Of a DNA stretch of 64,000 nucleotides, positions 43,538 to 59,150 are shown one piece after another. The notes under the pieces are model-generated. The model saw only the letters and a list, made by a program, of their open reading frames with translations. It did no database searches and was not told where the DNA came from. The position numbers and the translations under genes were made by a program. The stretch is taken from NCBI GenBank assembly GCA_951217055.1, contig OX578276.1:113739313-113803312 (forward strand). Direction: 5' to 3'. Position 1 is the first letter of the stretch, and the number at the start of each line of letters is the position of its first letter. Source of the DNA: Gerris lacustris. Lineage: Eukaryota; Arthropoda; Insecta; Hemiptera; Gerridae.

Positions 43538-43969
43538 GCTCTTATTGAACAATTAACCTCACATGGAAGATCGTCTAACTTTAACCAGCACTACAGACTT
43601 CTAGAATACCCTGTCACCGGTGTCAACAACAACTACTTTACAAACAATTATTACAGTCTTAATGACATTAAAATTATTTTCAAAAGTAGGTGTAACTTTT
43701 TGAATTTAAATTATAAACCCTGGAGGAAATTAGATCTGATCCAGAATAAGTGTTCTCTTTGTAATCTGTGTGCAGATGAGGATAATTTTCATTTTTTGGC
43801 TATTTGCCCTATACTTAGGCCTTATCGGAAAACATGGTTTAAGAAAGAAACGCTGACTCATGCAGAATTTATTTCCATATTAAATACTCCTAATTGGAAG
43901 GAATTAATTCACTATGTAAAAGATTCCTTAAGGTATAGAACTGAACTAATTAGTTATTTTAATTTTTAA
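43538..43969 (+). pseudogene. LINE ORF2 C-terminal fragment with CCHC motif
   Basis: One frame is open from the LINE's first base to the stop. It reads ALIEQLTSHGRSSNFNQHYR, a linker, then CSLCNLCADEDNFHFLAICP, a Cys/His motif (C-x2-C, then His and Cys) typical of LINE ORF2 C-termini, then RTWFKKET-like and helical sequence ending LISYFNF. The RT core is absent. The clade was not determined; it differs from both the jockey-like and the RTE-like elements here. Confidence 0.65.
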
Positions 43970-44321
43970 ATCAGAGTTTTGAATTGATTTTTTTGTTATT
44001 ATATAAATACATAGTTCACTTCCTAGTAGTAGACATTTTTATGATTTTGTATTTACTTTTTTTTTTTTTTGTACTTATTTATTTTGAGCAGGGAATTAAA
44101 CTAGTAATCAAGTAAATTTTATTTAAATAATTAACTAGGTAAAAATAATTAATAGTAAATTAAGAGAAGCAAATAATTTTTTTAATTCTTATTATGTAAG
44201 CGAGGTCGAATCACTCCCCCTCACGGCTGTGGCCATAGGGGAATAAGATACATTGCAGTATTATATCTATGTGTAAACTTTTTTTCAAATATATCTCTTT
44301 TTCTTCTTCTTCTTCTTCTTC
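43538..44321 (+). mobile_element. 5'-truncated LINE with 13-bp target duplication
   Basis: TATTCTCTCCGTA occurs at 43525-43537 and 44322-44334. Between them lie the end of an ORF2, a 3' UTR and a (TTC)n tail. The host repeat is continuous on either side, confirming insertion. Confidence 0.85.
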
Positions 44322-44518
44322 TATTCTCTCCGTAATGAAAGTAGACAAAATGCCCTATAATATGCACTAGTCAAACATAATTTTATGTTATCCTAACCCA
44401 TTTCTAAAGGACTTTAAAGTTTGACGAAATTTTGTAAAGCAGGATTTTACTCATTTTGACATTTATATGATCGTTTATGGTGGGCATTATATATTTTTAT
44501 GATGTTATATTGATAATA

Positions 44519-44879
<361 letters not shown>

Positions 44880-44939
44880 CAACAGGATGTGTCACGCTTG
44901 CGTGGCACATCCCTTGGTGTATCTCACAAATTGTGTATA

Positions 44940-46365
<1,426 letters not shown>

Positions 46366-46375
46366 GATATAAACA

Positions 46376-46728
46376 ATGATATATAAAGTATGAAGTTTAG
46401 ATTAGATTTGGATTCTATGACTAACTAAAAATAAGAAATTTTTTACTTTTGGAAATTTTTCATAAATCTATATGTTAAGCTGTAAAATGGACATTTACTG
46501 GGAAAGTTTACATTTTTGCACGTACAGGGCTCTCCAGGCGGCAAACTAATGCTCGGAGCGACAAATTTCCAAAAGTAAAAAAAATCATATTTTTAGCCAG
46601 AGAATCCAAATCCAGTCCTTAAAATTTGGCTCCCTCCATTGTCGAACCCTGAAAACCGCATCTTTCTATCTATCATGGTTCCGGAGATATTTAGCTGTTC
46701 CATATTACCTGGGACACCCTGCATATAC
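46376..46728. mobile_element. Fold-back segment with mariner-type end
   Basis: TTTACTTTTGGAAATTT pairs with AAATTTCCAAAAGTAAA, and GATTTGGATTCT pairs with AGAATCCAAATC. The right edge reads CCTGGGACACCCTG, the reverse of CAGGGTGTCCCAGG, a common mariner-like terminus. The left terminus is missing. Confidence 0.55.
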
Positions 46729-47109
46729 ATACATAGATACACATATTATCAATATATTAATATATAGAGGGTAATAATACATATATGATACAACAAATTT
46801 ATAATGGGCACCATAAACAATTATATAAATGTCAAACAAAAATGAGTAAAATCCTGCATTTTACAAAATTTCGTCAAATTTTAAAGTCTTGTATAAATAG
46901 GTTAGGATAACATAAAATTAGGTTTGACTAGTGCATTTTGTAGGGAAATTTGTCTAATTTAGAATATTGTATTGAGAATACAATATTCTGATTTCGATGT
47001 CGTTTATGAGTTATATTAAAAAAACTGAATAAGGTGCCAAAATTTTGAGGTTTTTCGCCTACCAAAAGTTGTCCCCAGGGCTTTCGAGGTCGCAAACTTG
47101 GTTGTTTTT

Positions 47110-47479
47110 TTTGTTCGGGGGGCTTTTACACCCAAAGACGCAGACCACTTAGGTGGCCCATTGAGCAAACCCGGGTTAGGGACCGAAATCTTCACACTCG
47201 TGTGACGATATTGGTCGTTAACTATGACTCCCCTCCAGGTTGTATTACAACCAAGAGTGTCATCATCATGGTTTCCAGGCCGAAACCTGGTGGCGCCACT
47301 CTTTCAAGGAGCTTCCCATTTGTTTGAACAATGCTGGGTGGACATTGAGCGGGAGGCCCGATTCGGGAATCGAACCCAGAGCTGTGGTCAGAAGCGGTCA
47401 CTCATCCATCTTCTGACCTTGCTCGAGGCTGCTTAACTTGCCTTATCGCAAGGCAAGCGCTCTAGCCTCCGAGCCACCC
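47110..47479 (-). repeat. tRNA-derived SINE
   Basis: On the minus strand it starts GGGTGGCTCGGAGGCTAGAG, an A-box-like D-arm, and has a strong B-box GGTTCGATTCC (47366-47376). The boxes are about 90 bases apart, longer than in a tRNA. The body continues toward 47110. The 70-codon frame on the plus strand is fortuitous. A second copy is at about 54980-55349. Confidence 0.6.
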
Positions 47480-48575
47480 AAAAATACCGCAAAAGTATGC
47501 AAGACCATTCAAATTGAGACACAGAGGGCGCAGTACTGATGCCCGCCCGACACTTGTGTGGCGGCGTCTACATTCGCGAGGTCTTAAAGATTTATTTCTG
47601 TGGTTAAAAAACTGCCCTGCCCTTCGTCGCCTGCGTCTCAGTCCGGCCTAATCGTGGTAAAAAAAACTTCAGAACTAAGCAAATCGGAAAGCCCTTATCT
47701 TTGGGATATAATTTAATGGCCTACCGCTCCAGGCTATAACAATGGAAAATGATTTACGAAGAAGAGAAAAAGGGGAAAATACATTGTTAAACTTTGTGAG
47801 GTCTGCTTATACCTCCTGGTTTTATATCTAGACGGTCTATATTAACACCAGGTTTCCTTCAATGCTGAAAAGGATAAATCTATAATCAGTTTCATAAGTG
47901 ATGTCAGATGTCGAGTCTCTTACAATTGATCCTGATAACTAACATTAATTGGCTGAAATTCCAATAATATTAATTTTTAATAAACATTGATGATTCAAGT
48001 TCAGCCATTGCTGTGGTAGAGTGAACAACAGCTCTTAAGCAAATTTTATTAAACAATTGATTTAATAATTTAAAAGTGATAATTTAGTGCTAAATCAATT
48101 CAAAGTAGCCTTATGTTTGATGTGAAAGTGTTCCTATAGTTTGGGAAAGTTAATTAACTAAGTTTAAGCTTAAATAAACTCAAGTGTACAGGGAAGAGGT
48201 TACCTGGAGGGAGAAATCCAATAAACACTAACTATCTGCTTCACAACTGCCAGATAAACAATACTTGTAAAGGTAATTTCAATTACATTATTATGTAATT
48301 ACCCCATCAAAAGAGTTTTACCAGATAGAAAATTATCAAAAAGACAATAGCTGAAATTTACGTACATTAATACAGAAGGTTCAAAGGGCAATCACCACCT
48401 TGAGAAGAGATTAGAGATCATACCCCTGCCTGTCTTATAATCTTATCAACAATATTACCATAATAGTTCAAATAATAAATTATTTTATTGAGGTAAATAA
48501 AAACATAAATGAATGATTAATTTAAAAATTGCAATTATCTTTAACTGCATATATTGAACAGTAGGACCTACAAAG

Positions 48576-48616
<41 letters not shown>

Positions 48617-48662
48617 GTAGCAAGACAGAAAATAAAATAAAATAATTATTTTAATTAAAAAT

Positions 48663-49553
48663 ATGGACAGCAAAATCAATACCTACTTTTTACAAAGAAA
48701 TACTAAAAGGACAAGGAGTGATGATATGGAAAAAAAGGACTGGAATGAGGTGGAGGAACTGAAAAACCAAGTAGAGAAAAAGGATGATTTAATGGGAAAC
48801 CCTTCCTCAAGTGAAGAAAACATGGAAATAGGCAAAATGCCAATAAAACAATTCATGAGTTCCATAGCAGCTCTTATTGATGCAAAAATCAGTCATTTGT
48901 CGACAAAAGAAGATATGAGCAACCTGTCAACCAAAATAGTGTCATTAGAAAAGGAAAATATGCAGCTCAAACAAAAAATAGAAGTGATAGAATCAGAAGT
49001 GTTAGAACAAAACAAAATTATAAACCAGCTACAGAATGAACAAAGAATAAAAAACCTATTTATCCGAGGCTTGAAGATTAATGATGATGAAAATTTCAGT
49101 CAAACGATAGAGAAATTTATAAAGACAGACCTTGATATATCGGAGAGTTTGAATATTGAAAAAGTTGTTCCAATAGGAAACCCCAAGAAGCCTACCGCAT
49201 TGCTGGCAGTTTTCAAGAATGAGAGGGAAAAAGAGTTTGTATTAAGACAAGGATGGAAACTTCAAGGCACAAGTATATCTATGCAAGAAGATTTGACCTA
49301 CTCATCTAGACAGCAAAGATATATCTTAAATCAGTTGAAAAAAGATCTTATTAACTATAACAAAGAATTAAAAATTAAATTGAAAAGAGATGTATTGTAT
49401 GTGGAGGGAAGAAAGTTCAGATGGGATAACCAGAGGGGACTTATTCATGGAAAAGAGGAAGGGCTGACAATATTGAAGGAGATAACTAAGTACGACATAA
49501 CACCTACTGTTGAAAAGCTCATGAATAATAGAATCTCAGATGAATCAGCATAG
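48663..49553 (+). CDS. LINE ORF1 protein (coiled coil plus RNA-binding region)
   Basis: 296 codons from ATG 48663. The N-terminus is charged and polar. Residues about 75-125 form a strong heptad pattern (SNLSTKIVSLEKENMQLKQK, then SEVLEQNKIINQL), a likely trimerising coiled coil. Next comes NLFIRGLKINDDENFSQTIE, the start of an L1 ORF1p-like RRM, then GNPKKPTALLAVFKNEREKE and a basic C-terminal part (KKDLINYNKELKIKLKRD, then RKFRWD). By analogy with L1 ORF1p it would coat the LINE RNA. The assignment rests on layout and short motifs; overall similarity cannot be tested here. ORF2 starts 36 bases after its stop, in a compact arrangement. Confidence 0.7.
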   Translation: MDSKINTYFLQRNTKRTRSDDMEKKDWNEVEELKNQVEKKDDLMGNPSSSEENMEIGKMPIKQFMSSIAALIDAKISHLSTKEDMSNLSTKIVSLEKENMQLKQKIEVIESEVLEQNKIINQLQNEQRIKNLFIRGLKINDDENFSQTIEKFIKTDLDISESLNIEKVVPIGNPKKPTALLAVFKNEREKEFVLRQGWKLQGTSISMQEDLTYSSRQQRYILNQLKKDLINYNKELKIKLKRDVLYVEGRKFRWDNQRGLIHGKEEGLTILKEITKYDITPTVEKLMNNRISDESA

Positions 49554-49589
49554 CAACCAACAACTAATTCACAAATTAACAATATTAAA

Positions 49590-52442
49590 ATGAAGATATG
49601 TAAAATTTATACTTACAACTGCCGGACACTAATGGATAACACAAAGCTGTTGGAACTAATTGAAGAGTTGAAAAGAGCAAATTGGGATATAATCGGTCTT
49701 GCAGAAGTGAGAAGAGTGGGAGAAGGATGTATGGAGATTGAAAATGGTATACAATTTTATTATAACGGTCATGGAAGTACAGGTGGCACAGGGATTTTAG
49801 TTAACAGTAGTCTAGCCAAACAAATTGTGCAATTTAAAACTTATTCTACTAGAATAATAAAGTTATTATGGAAACCATTTAGAAGTAAAAAAATTGGGAG
49901 GATAAAATTACTACAGATATATGCCCCAACAAGTGCATCAACTGAAGAAGACAGCGACTTGTTCTACAACCACCTACAGCAAGCATTAGATGAAGATACA
50001 TGTAGTCACACCATCATCATGGGGGATTGGAACGCAAAGGTGGGAAAATCAGAAGGCGAAGAGGCTGTCGGACGACACGGATTAGGTGAAAGAAACGACA
50101 GAGGTAATAAAATGGTAGAATTCGCAGAATCAAATAATTTGTTTATCATGAATACATTCTTCCAAAAAAGAGAATCGAGCAAATGGACGTGGGTCAGTCC
50201 TGACGGACAAACATTCAATGAAATTGACTACTTTGTATGCAATAAGAAAAACCTTATAGTTGATGTAGATATTGATAATAAAATCAATATAGGGAGTGAT
50301 CATAGAGCAGTGAAGGCAGAAGTGAATGTAAAGGTAAAGAAATATTGGAAAAAGACACAAGAAAAGGCAGAACTCAAAATACTAAGAGAAAATAATTATG
50401 AACAGGCCTTGTCTCTAGAACTAAAAGACATCGGCAAAGAAACCCAAGATATCAACCAAAGAGGAGAACAACTAGTCAAAGCTATAAAAAAAGCTACACG
50501 CGTTATCGTTGAAAACAATATCCGTCATAAAAAGAAGCGAAAGAGAATTCCAAAAGAAATAAATAAATTGATGAAGAAAAGAAGAAATATGAAAAGAAAA
50601 GGATGTCACTCTGAGGAATTTAGAGCTATTTCAAAAGAAATAAGAGATAAGCTAAAAGATTGGTCTAATAACAAGGACATTGAAGAGCTCAATGAAGCTG
50701 TTGCAAATGGAACAAGCTTAAAAAATTGTATAAACCAACAAAAAATAGGGAAAAGAGTAATTGTAGCTATGAGGGACAAAATGGGAAATATTCAGAGGGA
50801 CAGCGAATCTGTATTACAAGTAATTTATGAATTTTATAAAGAAATTTATTATTATCCAGGTAAAAATATACAAGATAAAGAACAGAAACTAATTCCATTC
50901 AACAAAACATTTAATGAACAAAGAGAGAAAAATGAAATTAAACTGATCATGAAGAATGAAGTAGAATATGTTGTAAAAAGGCTGAAATCTGGAAAAACAG
51001 GAGGAATAGACGGGATCATAAACGAACAGTTAAAAGCAGGTGGTGAGAAATTAATAGAAGAAATGACTGAGCTGTTCAACCAGTGTCTTAACAAGTGTTA
51101 CTTACCTGGAAGCTGGCTTGAGTCAAAACTTATTCTACTTTTTAAAAAAGGGGACAAGCACGAGATAAAAAACTACCGCCCAATAAACCTACTCTCCGTG
51201 TTGTATAAGACCTTTATGACAGTAATTACAAACAGAATCACTAACCAAATAGATTTTTTTTCTCCTGTTAACCAAGTCGGATTCAAAAAGAACTTCTCCA
51301 CCTGTGATGCCATCCTAGTAGTGCAACAACTTATATCAAAAGCTCAAGACTACCAATTTCAACTCCACCTCTTATTTATAGATTTTGAGAAAGCGTTTGA
51401 TAGCATAAGGCATGAGGCTATTCGACCTGCCCTAGAAACAAATGGCATAGAAGATGAGTACATCAATTTAATTGAGTTTATCTATAGCAACTCTAATATA
51501 AATATCGGTCTTGCAAATAAGAGTAAAACAATAAGAGTAAGGAATGGTGTAAGACAAGGAGATGTGCCATCTGCTAAACTTTTTGGAGCTGTACTAGAGG
51601 AAGCTTTCAAAAACCTGGACTGGAATAATTATGGAATTAAGATCAATGGAAAAAAATTAAATACATTGAAATTTGCTGATGATATTGTCTTGATTGGTTC
51701 CTCAGAGAAGGAAATTAAAGCAATGGTTATAGAATTAATAAGAGAAGCTGAGAAAATAGGATTAAGAATCAACAAGAAGAAAACAAAGTTAATGACAGTA
51801 AACAATGAAAGCACACATGAAGGCATAATTATTGAAGAAGAAAAAATTCAAGAAGTAAATGAGGTTATCTACTTGGGACAGCAAATTTCAAAGGGAGATG
51901 GCACAACAAAAGAAATAAAAAGAAGGATAGGTATGGGATGGAGAGCCTATAATAGGTATAGAAAACTTTTCCGGTCCAATGTGGAGTTAAGGGAAAAAAA
52001 GAAATTATGGAATAGTGTTGTACGGCCTGTGTTGATATATGGATGTGAGACGTGGTGCATGACAAAGAAAAGCATCGACAGACTCAGAGTGACAGTAAGA
52101 AACATGGAAAGAAGTATGCTCAAAATTGGAAGGAAAGAGAGGAAAACAAACAAATGGATAAGAGAAAAGACAGGATTGGATGACATTGGCAAGGTGATAA
52201 GTGAGAAGAAATGGAAATGGGCTGGACACCTGATGAGAACAGAAGATGGAAGATGGTCAAAGGCAGTTATAGAATGGACACCACTGGAGCACAAGAGAAA
52301 AAGAGGCAGGCCAAGGATGAGATGGGATGAAGAAATGAAGCTTTGTTGTGGAGGAGCCACCTGGCCAAGAGTTGCAAGAGAGCGGGCAGAGTGGAGAAGA
52401 ATGGCACAAGTTTATAGGGATGTTTGGCTTCACCAGCAATAA
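49590..52442 (+). CDS. LINE ORF2: AP endonuclease and reverse transcriptase
   Basis: 950 codons, fully open. Endonuclease (residues about 1-245): YNCRTL at the N-terminus, GLAEVRR with the catalytic Glu (about 39), MGDWNAKVG (about 144-152) and GSDHRAV (about 235-241), so its active-site set is complete. A basic linker follows. RT (about 450-760): NYRPINLL, NQVGFKKNFST, LFIDFEKAFDSI (first Asp, about 597), RQGDVPSAKLFG, and KFADDIVLIG (DD, about 695). The C-terminal part has KWKWAGHLMRTEDGRWSKAV, KRGRPRMRW and ERAEWRRM, typical of RTE-like ORF2 ends. The product nicks target DNA and copies the LINE RNA there. No lesion was seen, so it may be active. Confidence 0.9.
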   Translation: MKICKIYTYNCRTLMDNTKLLELIEELKRANWDIIGLAEVRRVGEGCMEIENGIQFYYNGHGSTGGTGILVNSSLAKQIVQFKTYSTRIIKLLWKPFRSKKIGRIKLLQIYAPTSASTEEDSDLFYNHLQQALDEDTCSHTIIMGDWNAKVGKSEGEEAVGRHGLGERNDRGNKMVEFAESNNLFIMNTFFQKRESSKWTWVSPDGQTFNEIDYFVCNKKNLIVDVDIDNKINIGSDHRAVKAEVNVKVKKYWKKTQEKAELKILRENNYEQALSLELKDIGKETQDINQRGEQLVKAIKKATRVIVENNIRHKKKRKRIPKEINKLMKKRRNMKRKGCHSEEFRAISKEIRDKLKDWSNNKDIEELNEAVANGTSLKNCINQQKIGKRVIVAMRDKMGNIQRDSESVLQVIYEFYKEIYYYPGKNIQDKEQKLIPFNKTFNEQREKNEIKLIMKNEVEYVVKRLKSGKTGGIDGIINEQLKAGGEKLIEEMTELFNQCLNKCYLPGSWLESKLILLFKKGDKHEIKNYRPINLLSVLYKTFMTVITNRITNQIDFFSPVNQVGFKKNFSTCDAILVVQQLISKAQDYQFQLHLLFIDFEKAFDSIRHEAIRPALETNGIEDEYINLIEFIYSNSNINIGLANKSKTIRVRNGVRQGDVPSAKLFGAVLEEAFKNLDWNNYGIKINGKKLNTLKFADDIVLIGSSEKEIKAMVIELIREAEKIGLRINKKKTKLMTVNNESTHEGIIIEEEKIQEVNEVIYLGQQISKGDGTTKEIKRRIGMGWRAYNRYRKLFRSNVELREKKKLWNSVVRPVLIYGCETWCMTKKSIDRLRVTVRNMERSMLKIGRKERKTNKWIREKTGLDDIGKVISEKKWKWAGHLMRTEDGRWSKAVIEWTPLEHKRKRGRPRMRWDEEMKLCCGGATWPRVARERAEWRRMAQVYRDVWLHQQ

Positions 52443-52660
52443 TTTAAATAATCTTAAAACCTATAGTAGCAAAATTTACAATAAATAAATAAAAATTATG
52501 TTTAATAATTGTTATGATGTCCAGATTGGATAAGAGCTGAACTCATAAGTCTCTACAGACTACCACAGCTACGGCTGATTTAAATGTTCATTTATTTAGA
52601 AGTACTCATGTAATCTTGGAAGTATTCATGTAAGGATTGTAAAGGACATTTAATAAATGG

Positions 52661-52683
<23 letters not shown>
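52443..52683 (+). other. LINE 3' UTR and (ATT)n tail
   Basis: Non-coding 3' UTR ending in seven or more ATT units, which then run directly into a (TA)n tract (52684-52745). Simple-repeat tails instead of poly-A are usual for RTE-type LINEs. Confidence 0.8.
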
Positions 52684-55865
<3,182 letters not shown>

Positions 55866-57457
55866 GTTCAATGACTTCCTAGTGTAATTGGTTTTTACGA
55901 CGTTTATTTTCTTATTTATTATACTTCTTTTTATTTTTTTATATTAATTACAATACATATTAATTAGTTTCTATTGGCTATTTTTTAAATATATAGATAG
56001 ACTCCAAACTACGATTTGGAGAATATTATATTCTTAGAAACAGAATGAATGATGTATAATATTGTCCTGATTTTATACCTAGAAGGCTTGGAAACAAAAC
56101 TATTTAGGTATTTTATTTAATTGCTAGGCCTACATGTCAATAGAAAACATAGCCACTAATACCTAGCATGAGCCCCGCGCGGGGCGCTGGGTGAAGGCTA
56201 GTAATAAATAATATAATAAATCTAGCAAGGCAGTTGTATCCTTACCGGTAAGGAATTTCATGCATCAGAAGCTACGAGAAGATGAATATCTTATTTATTT
56301 TAATATTTATGTTTTAAAATCAATTATTTAATTAAATTAGTAGTAATACCAGAATTTCATAAGAAAATAAACGAAACGATTCTCGAAAAAAATAAGCTTA
56401 AATGAACACATGACGCTTCATTCCTAAACTCTCCTACGCTTCCTAAAATATTTAATATAATATAAAAAGAAAATAAATTATTATGCCTACTATAAAAGGC
56501 CCCCATAAATAGAATAAAGCTATGAAGTGTTATTAAATTTATAGGGTTGATGAACTGCAATAACGTTTCGTCGTAAAGGAACACTAAATTTTGGGTTCGC
56601 TTCTTATACGACGTAGGGTGTTTATGAAGATAGATGAAACGGAGTTTGTAAAGTGGTATCCATCACATACACGACAGAAAACAACTTAGTATTTTTAAAC
56701 GCCAGTGTGTGCTTTCAAAAAGTTACCAATCTATGGAAAACTAAATTGGGTAAGAACATTTTGACATATATATTTTTAAAAAGATTTTGAATCAAGCAAG
56801 CAATGTATTGATAAAAATATTTTACAGAGAGACTAAGTCTATATTTTAACCATGATCAAGATTTACTCAGGGTTTTAGATACAATTCTGTAATTACTATT
56901 AATAATATTAGTTTCTGATTAAGATCACCAATCTCAAAATGACTTGTTTATCTAATATAAGTTAAGTGCATACATTAGAGTAAGTGTAAATTTTGAGTAA
57001 GTACATTTTTATAGAAGAAAAGGAAAATATCCTACTAAAAATGACCAAAATACAATTTTAACAGTCTATTTTCTTCAGTCAATCCCATATATATATATAT
57101 TTAAAATAGTATATTCATTTTAGGGTTTCGTAGATCATCCTCGAAACCCTTATGCAGAGGGTGATGTGACTCTTCGTAAAGTGAATCACCAGTGAACGCT
57201 TATCTCCCGACTAAACTTGATCCTTTATTTCCTGGACCAGTTTTCACCGGATTGTAGGTATTCTTGAAGGGAATCAGATGGTTAGATGGGATCCGAGTGA
57301 GATGTTGAAGAATATTAAGGGACATCAGCTGAGTCCACGAGGGACTCCAGTAGGGTTAGTGTGTAATCAACTATATATATTTTATAATAACTATACATTT
57401 TAACATAAGTAAACACACACTAAGATCTAATAACTACTCCTGTCATAATATGTCATT
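55866..57457. other. Non-coding DNA; possible 3' LTR of Gypsy 3 at its right side
   Basis: No gene was recognised. The 14-bp palindrome GCCCCGCGCGGGGC sits near 56171. The AGGGTTTCG/CGAAACCCT hairpin at 57122-57150 belongs to the repeat family at 31915-32400. The minus-strand 3' LTR of the next element should start just below 57458 (TGACATATTATGACAGG is a candidate start), but its far end could not be fixed. Confidence 0.45.
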
Positions 57458-59150
57458 TCACTTGACACCACATCTCCTTTCCTCTCTCTCTCCCCTTCCA
57501 GCTTCTCTGATGTGACGACGGTTCCTTGTAAGAACTCTTCCACTGGGCAACTTGATGATGTATTTTCTGTTAAGTCCCACTTCCACTACTTCCCCTACTT
57601 TATCCCATCTTTTCGTGGTTGGGTTTTGAAGCAACACTTTAGTGCCTATTTTAATGTGTTTCAATGTATGGGCTCTTACGTCATAACGTTGTTTCAGAGA
57701 CTCTTGCCGTCTCACCCTGCTGTCACACTTTTCCGCGATCTCCTTCCATTTACTTGCAAATGATTTTTCATGTGCTGGTACTAGTGACCTCAAAGACCTT
57801 CCGAAGAGCATCTGTGCCGGTGATAGACCATCGACTTTTGGAGTATTTCTCCACTCGAGTAGACCTGCACTGTAATAAGCTTCATCTAACGTCCCATCTT
57901 TTGTGTTTTTTAAAATTAGGTGTTTCATGGCTTTTACCGCTGCTTCTGCATGGCCGTTGCTCTGAGGGTAATTTGGACTCGACGGTGAATGTGAGACATT
58001 CCAGGTTTGAAGGAATCGTTTGAATTCTGACGCGCTGTATTGAGGCCCATTGTCGGTTCTAATTCTTACTGGTACTCCCGTGTCTGCAAATATTTTCCGT
58101 AAGCAAGTGATAATTTTCTCAGCTGTTGGGTCTCGCTTCCCCAGTTGACATACTATTGGCCACCCCGACAACCGGTCGACATATACCATATATTTGTTGC
58201 CTCCAGCTGTGAATAAATCAGCCGAAACATCTTCGAAAGGTCTGCTTGGTATAGGCTCGCACAGTAATGGTTCTCTTCCTAACGACGGTCTAGCTCTTTG
58301 ACATGCTTCACAACCTTCTACCATATTAGTTATATCACTATTTATACCAGGCCAATACACTGTTTGCCTGGCTCGACGTTTGGTTCTTACTATTCCTTGG
58401 TGAGCATCATGCATACGTTCTAACACAGTCTTGCGAGCGCATTTAGGTACCACAATCTGACCACCTTTGATTACTAAGCCGTCATCATAGCTTAGCATGT
58501 CTCTGAAGCGCCAAAACACCAGCAGCTTAGGATCCATAGCACCCCGGTTTTTCGGAAAACCTTCTTTAATTGTCTTAACTAGTAGTTGGTACTCCTCGTC
58601 CTGTTTTGCTGACTCTTGCAACCTTCTCAGGAAGGGGTCCTTCAGGTGGTTTTCTGTATTTTTATTCACCTCTCCGATTTCTGCCACTTGCTGAGAAATT
58701 AGGGAACTCACTTGAGCTGTCGCCTCTTCAGCAATTAAGTCCTCTTCGGTAGGGATTTCCACTGGTGACCTTGAGAAGGCGTCCGAGATTATGTTATCTT
58801 TCCCCCTTTTCCATTCTGCCGTAAAATGGTATCCAGCTAGCTTAGTTTTTAACCTTTGTAATCTAGGATTTTCGATAACATCTAAGGTTTTGTCATTCAA
58901 TATAGGTATAAGGGGTTTGTGGTCAGTTACTATAGTAAATGACTGTCCCAGTAAGTATAACCTGCATTTGATAACCGCCCATACGACTCCTAGTAGCTCC
59001 ATTTCTATCATGGCGTACCTTGTTTCTGTTTCTGAGAGAAATCTAGACCCACATTGGATCATTTTCCATCCTTGAGTGTCTTTTTGAAGTAATACATATC
59101 CTAAACCATTTAATTTCGAGGCGTCTGTGAATAGCACTGCTGGTTTGTTG
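57458..59150 (-). pseudogene. Gypsy 3 RNase H and integrase
   Basis: RNase H: VLFTDASKLNGLGYVLLQ (Asp), ETRYAMIEMELLGVVWA (Glu), TIVTDHKPLIPIL (Asp), ending NIISDAFSRSP. A long acidic linker follows. Integrase zinc domain: HDAHQGIVRTKRRARQTVYW, then CEACQRARP. DDE core: VSADLFTAGGNKYMVYVDRL (Asp), IRTDNGPQYSASEF (Asp), NGHAEAAVKAMKH (Glu). The C-terminal domain carries GTKVLLQNPTTKRWDKVGEV and a basic tail. All catalytic residues are present. The piece is out of frame with the RT only because of the G-run at 59150-59154; without that it would be one polyprotein. The basic tail codons are purine-rich and may double as the polypurine tract. Confidence 0.9.

Larger units (their letters stand above)
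47996..52683 (+). mobile_element. Near-intact RTE-like LINE with two ORFs
   Basis: A 5' UTR of about 670 bases (from 47996, if the LINE starts at the repeat edge), ORF1 (48663-49553), a 36-base gap, ORF2 (49590-52442), a 3' UTR of about 220 bases and a tail of ATT repeats (52662-52683). No stop or frameshift was seen in either ORF. The true 5' end is uncertain: part of the adjoining 3.1-kb repeat might be its leader. A 39-A run in the 5' UTR (48576-48614) is odd for a position before ORF1. Confidence 0.8.

Noticed and set aside
47224..47436. 70-codon frame, identical at 55094-55306
   Set aside because: It is identical only because the 3.1-kb repeat is duplicated, and it lies antisense over a tRNA-derived SINE.
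51629..52439. Minus-strand open frames of 60-137 codons over LINE ORF2
   Set aside because: They are antisense shadows of the intact ORF2 frame.
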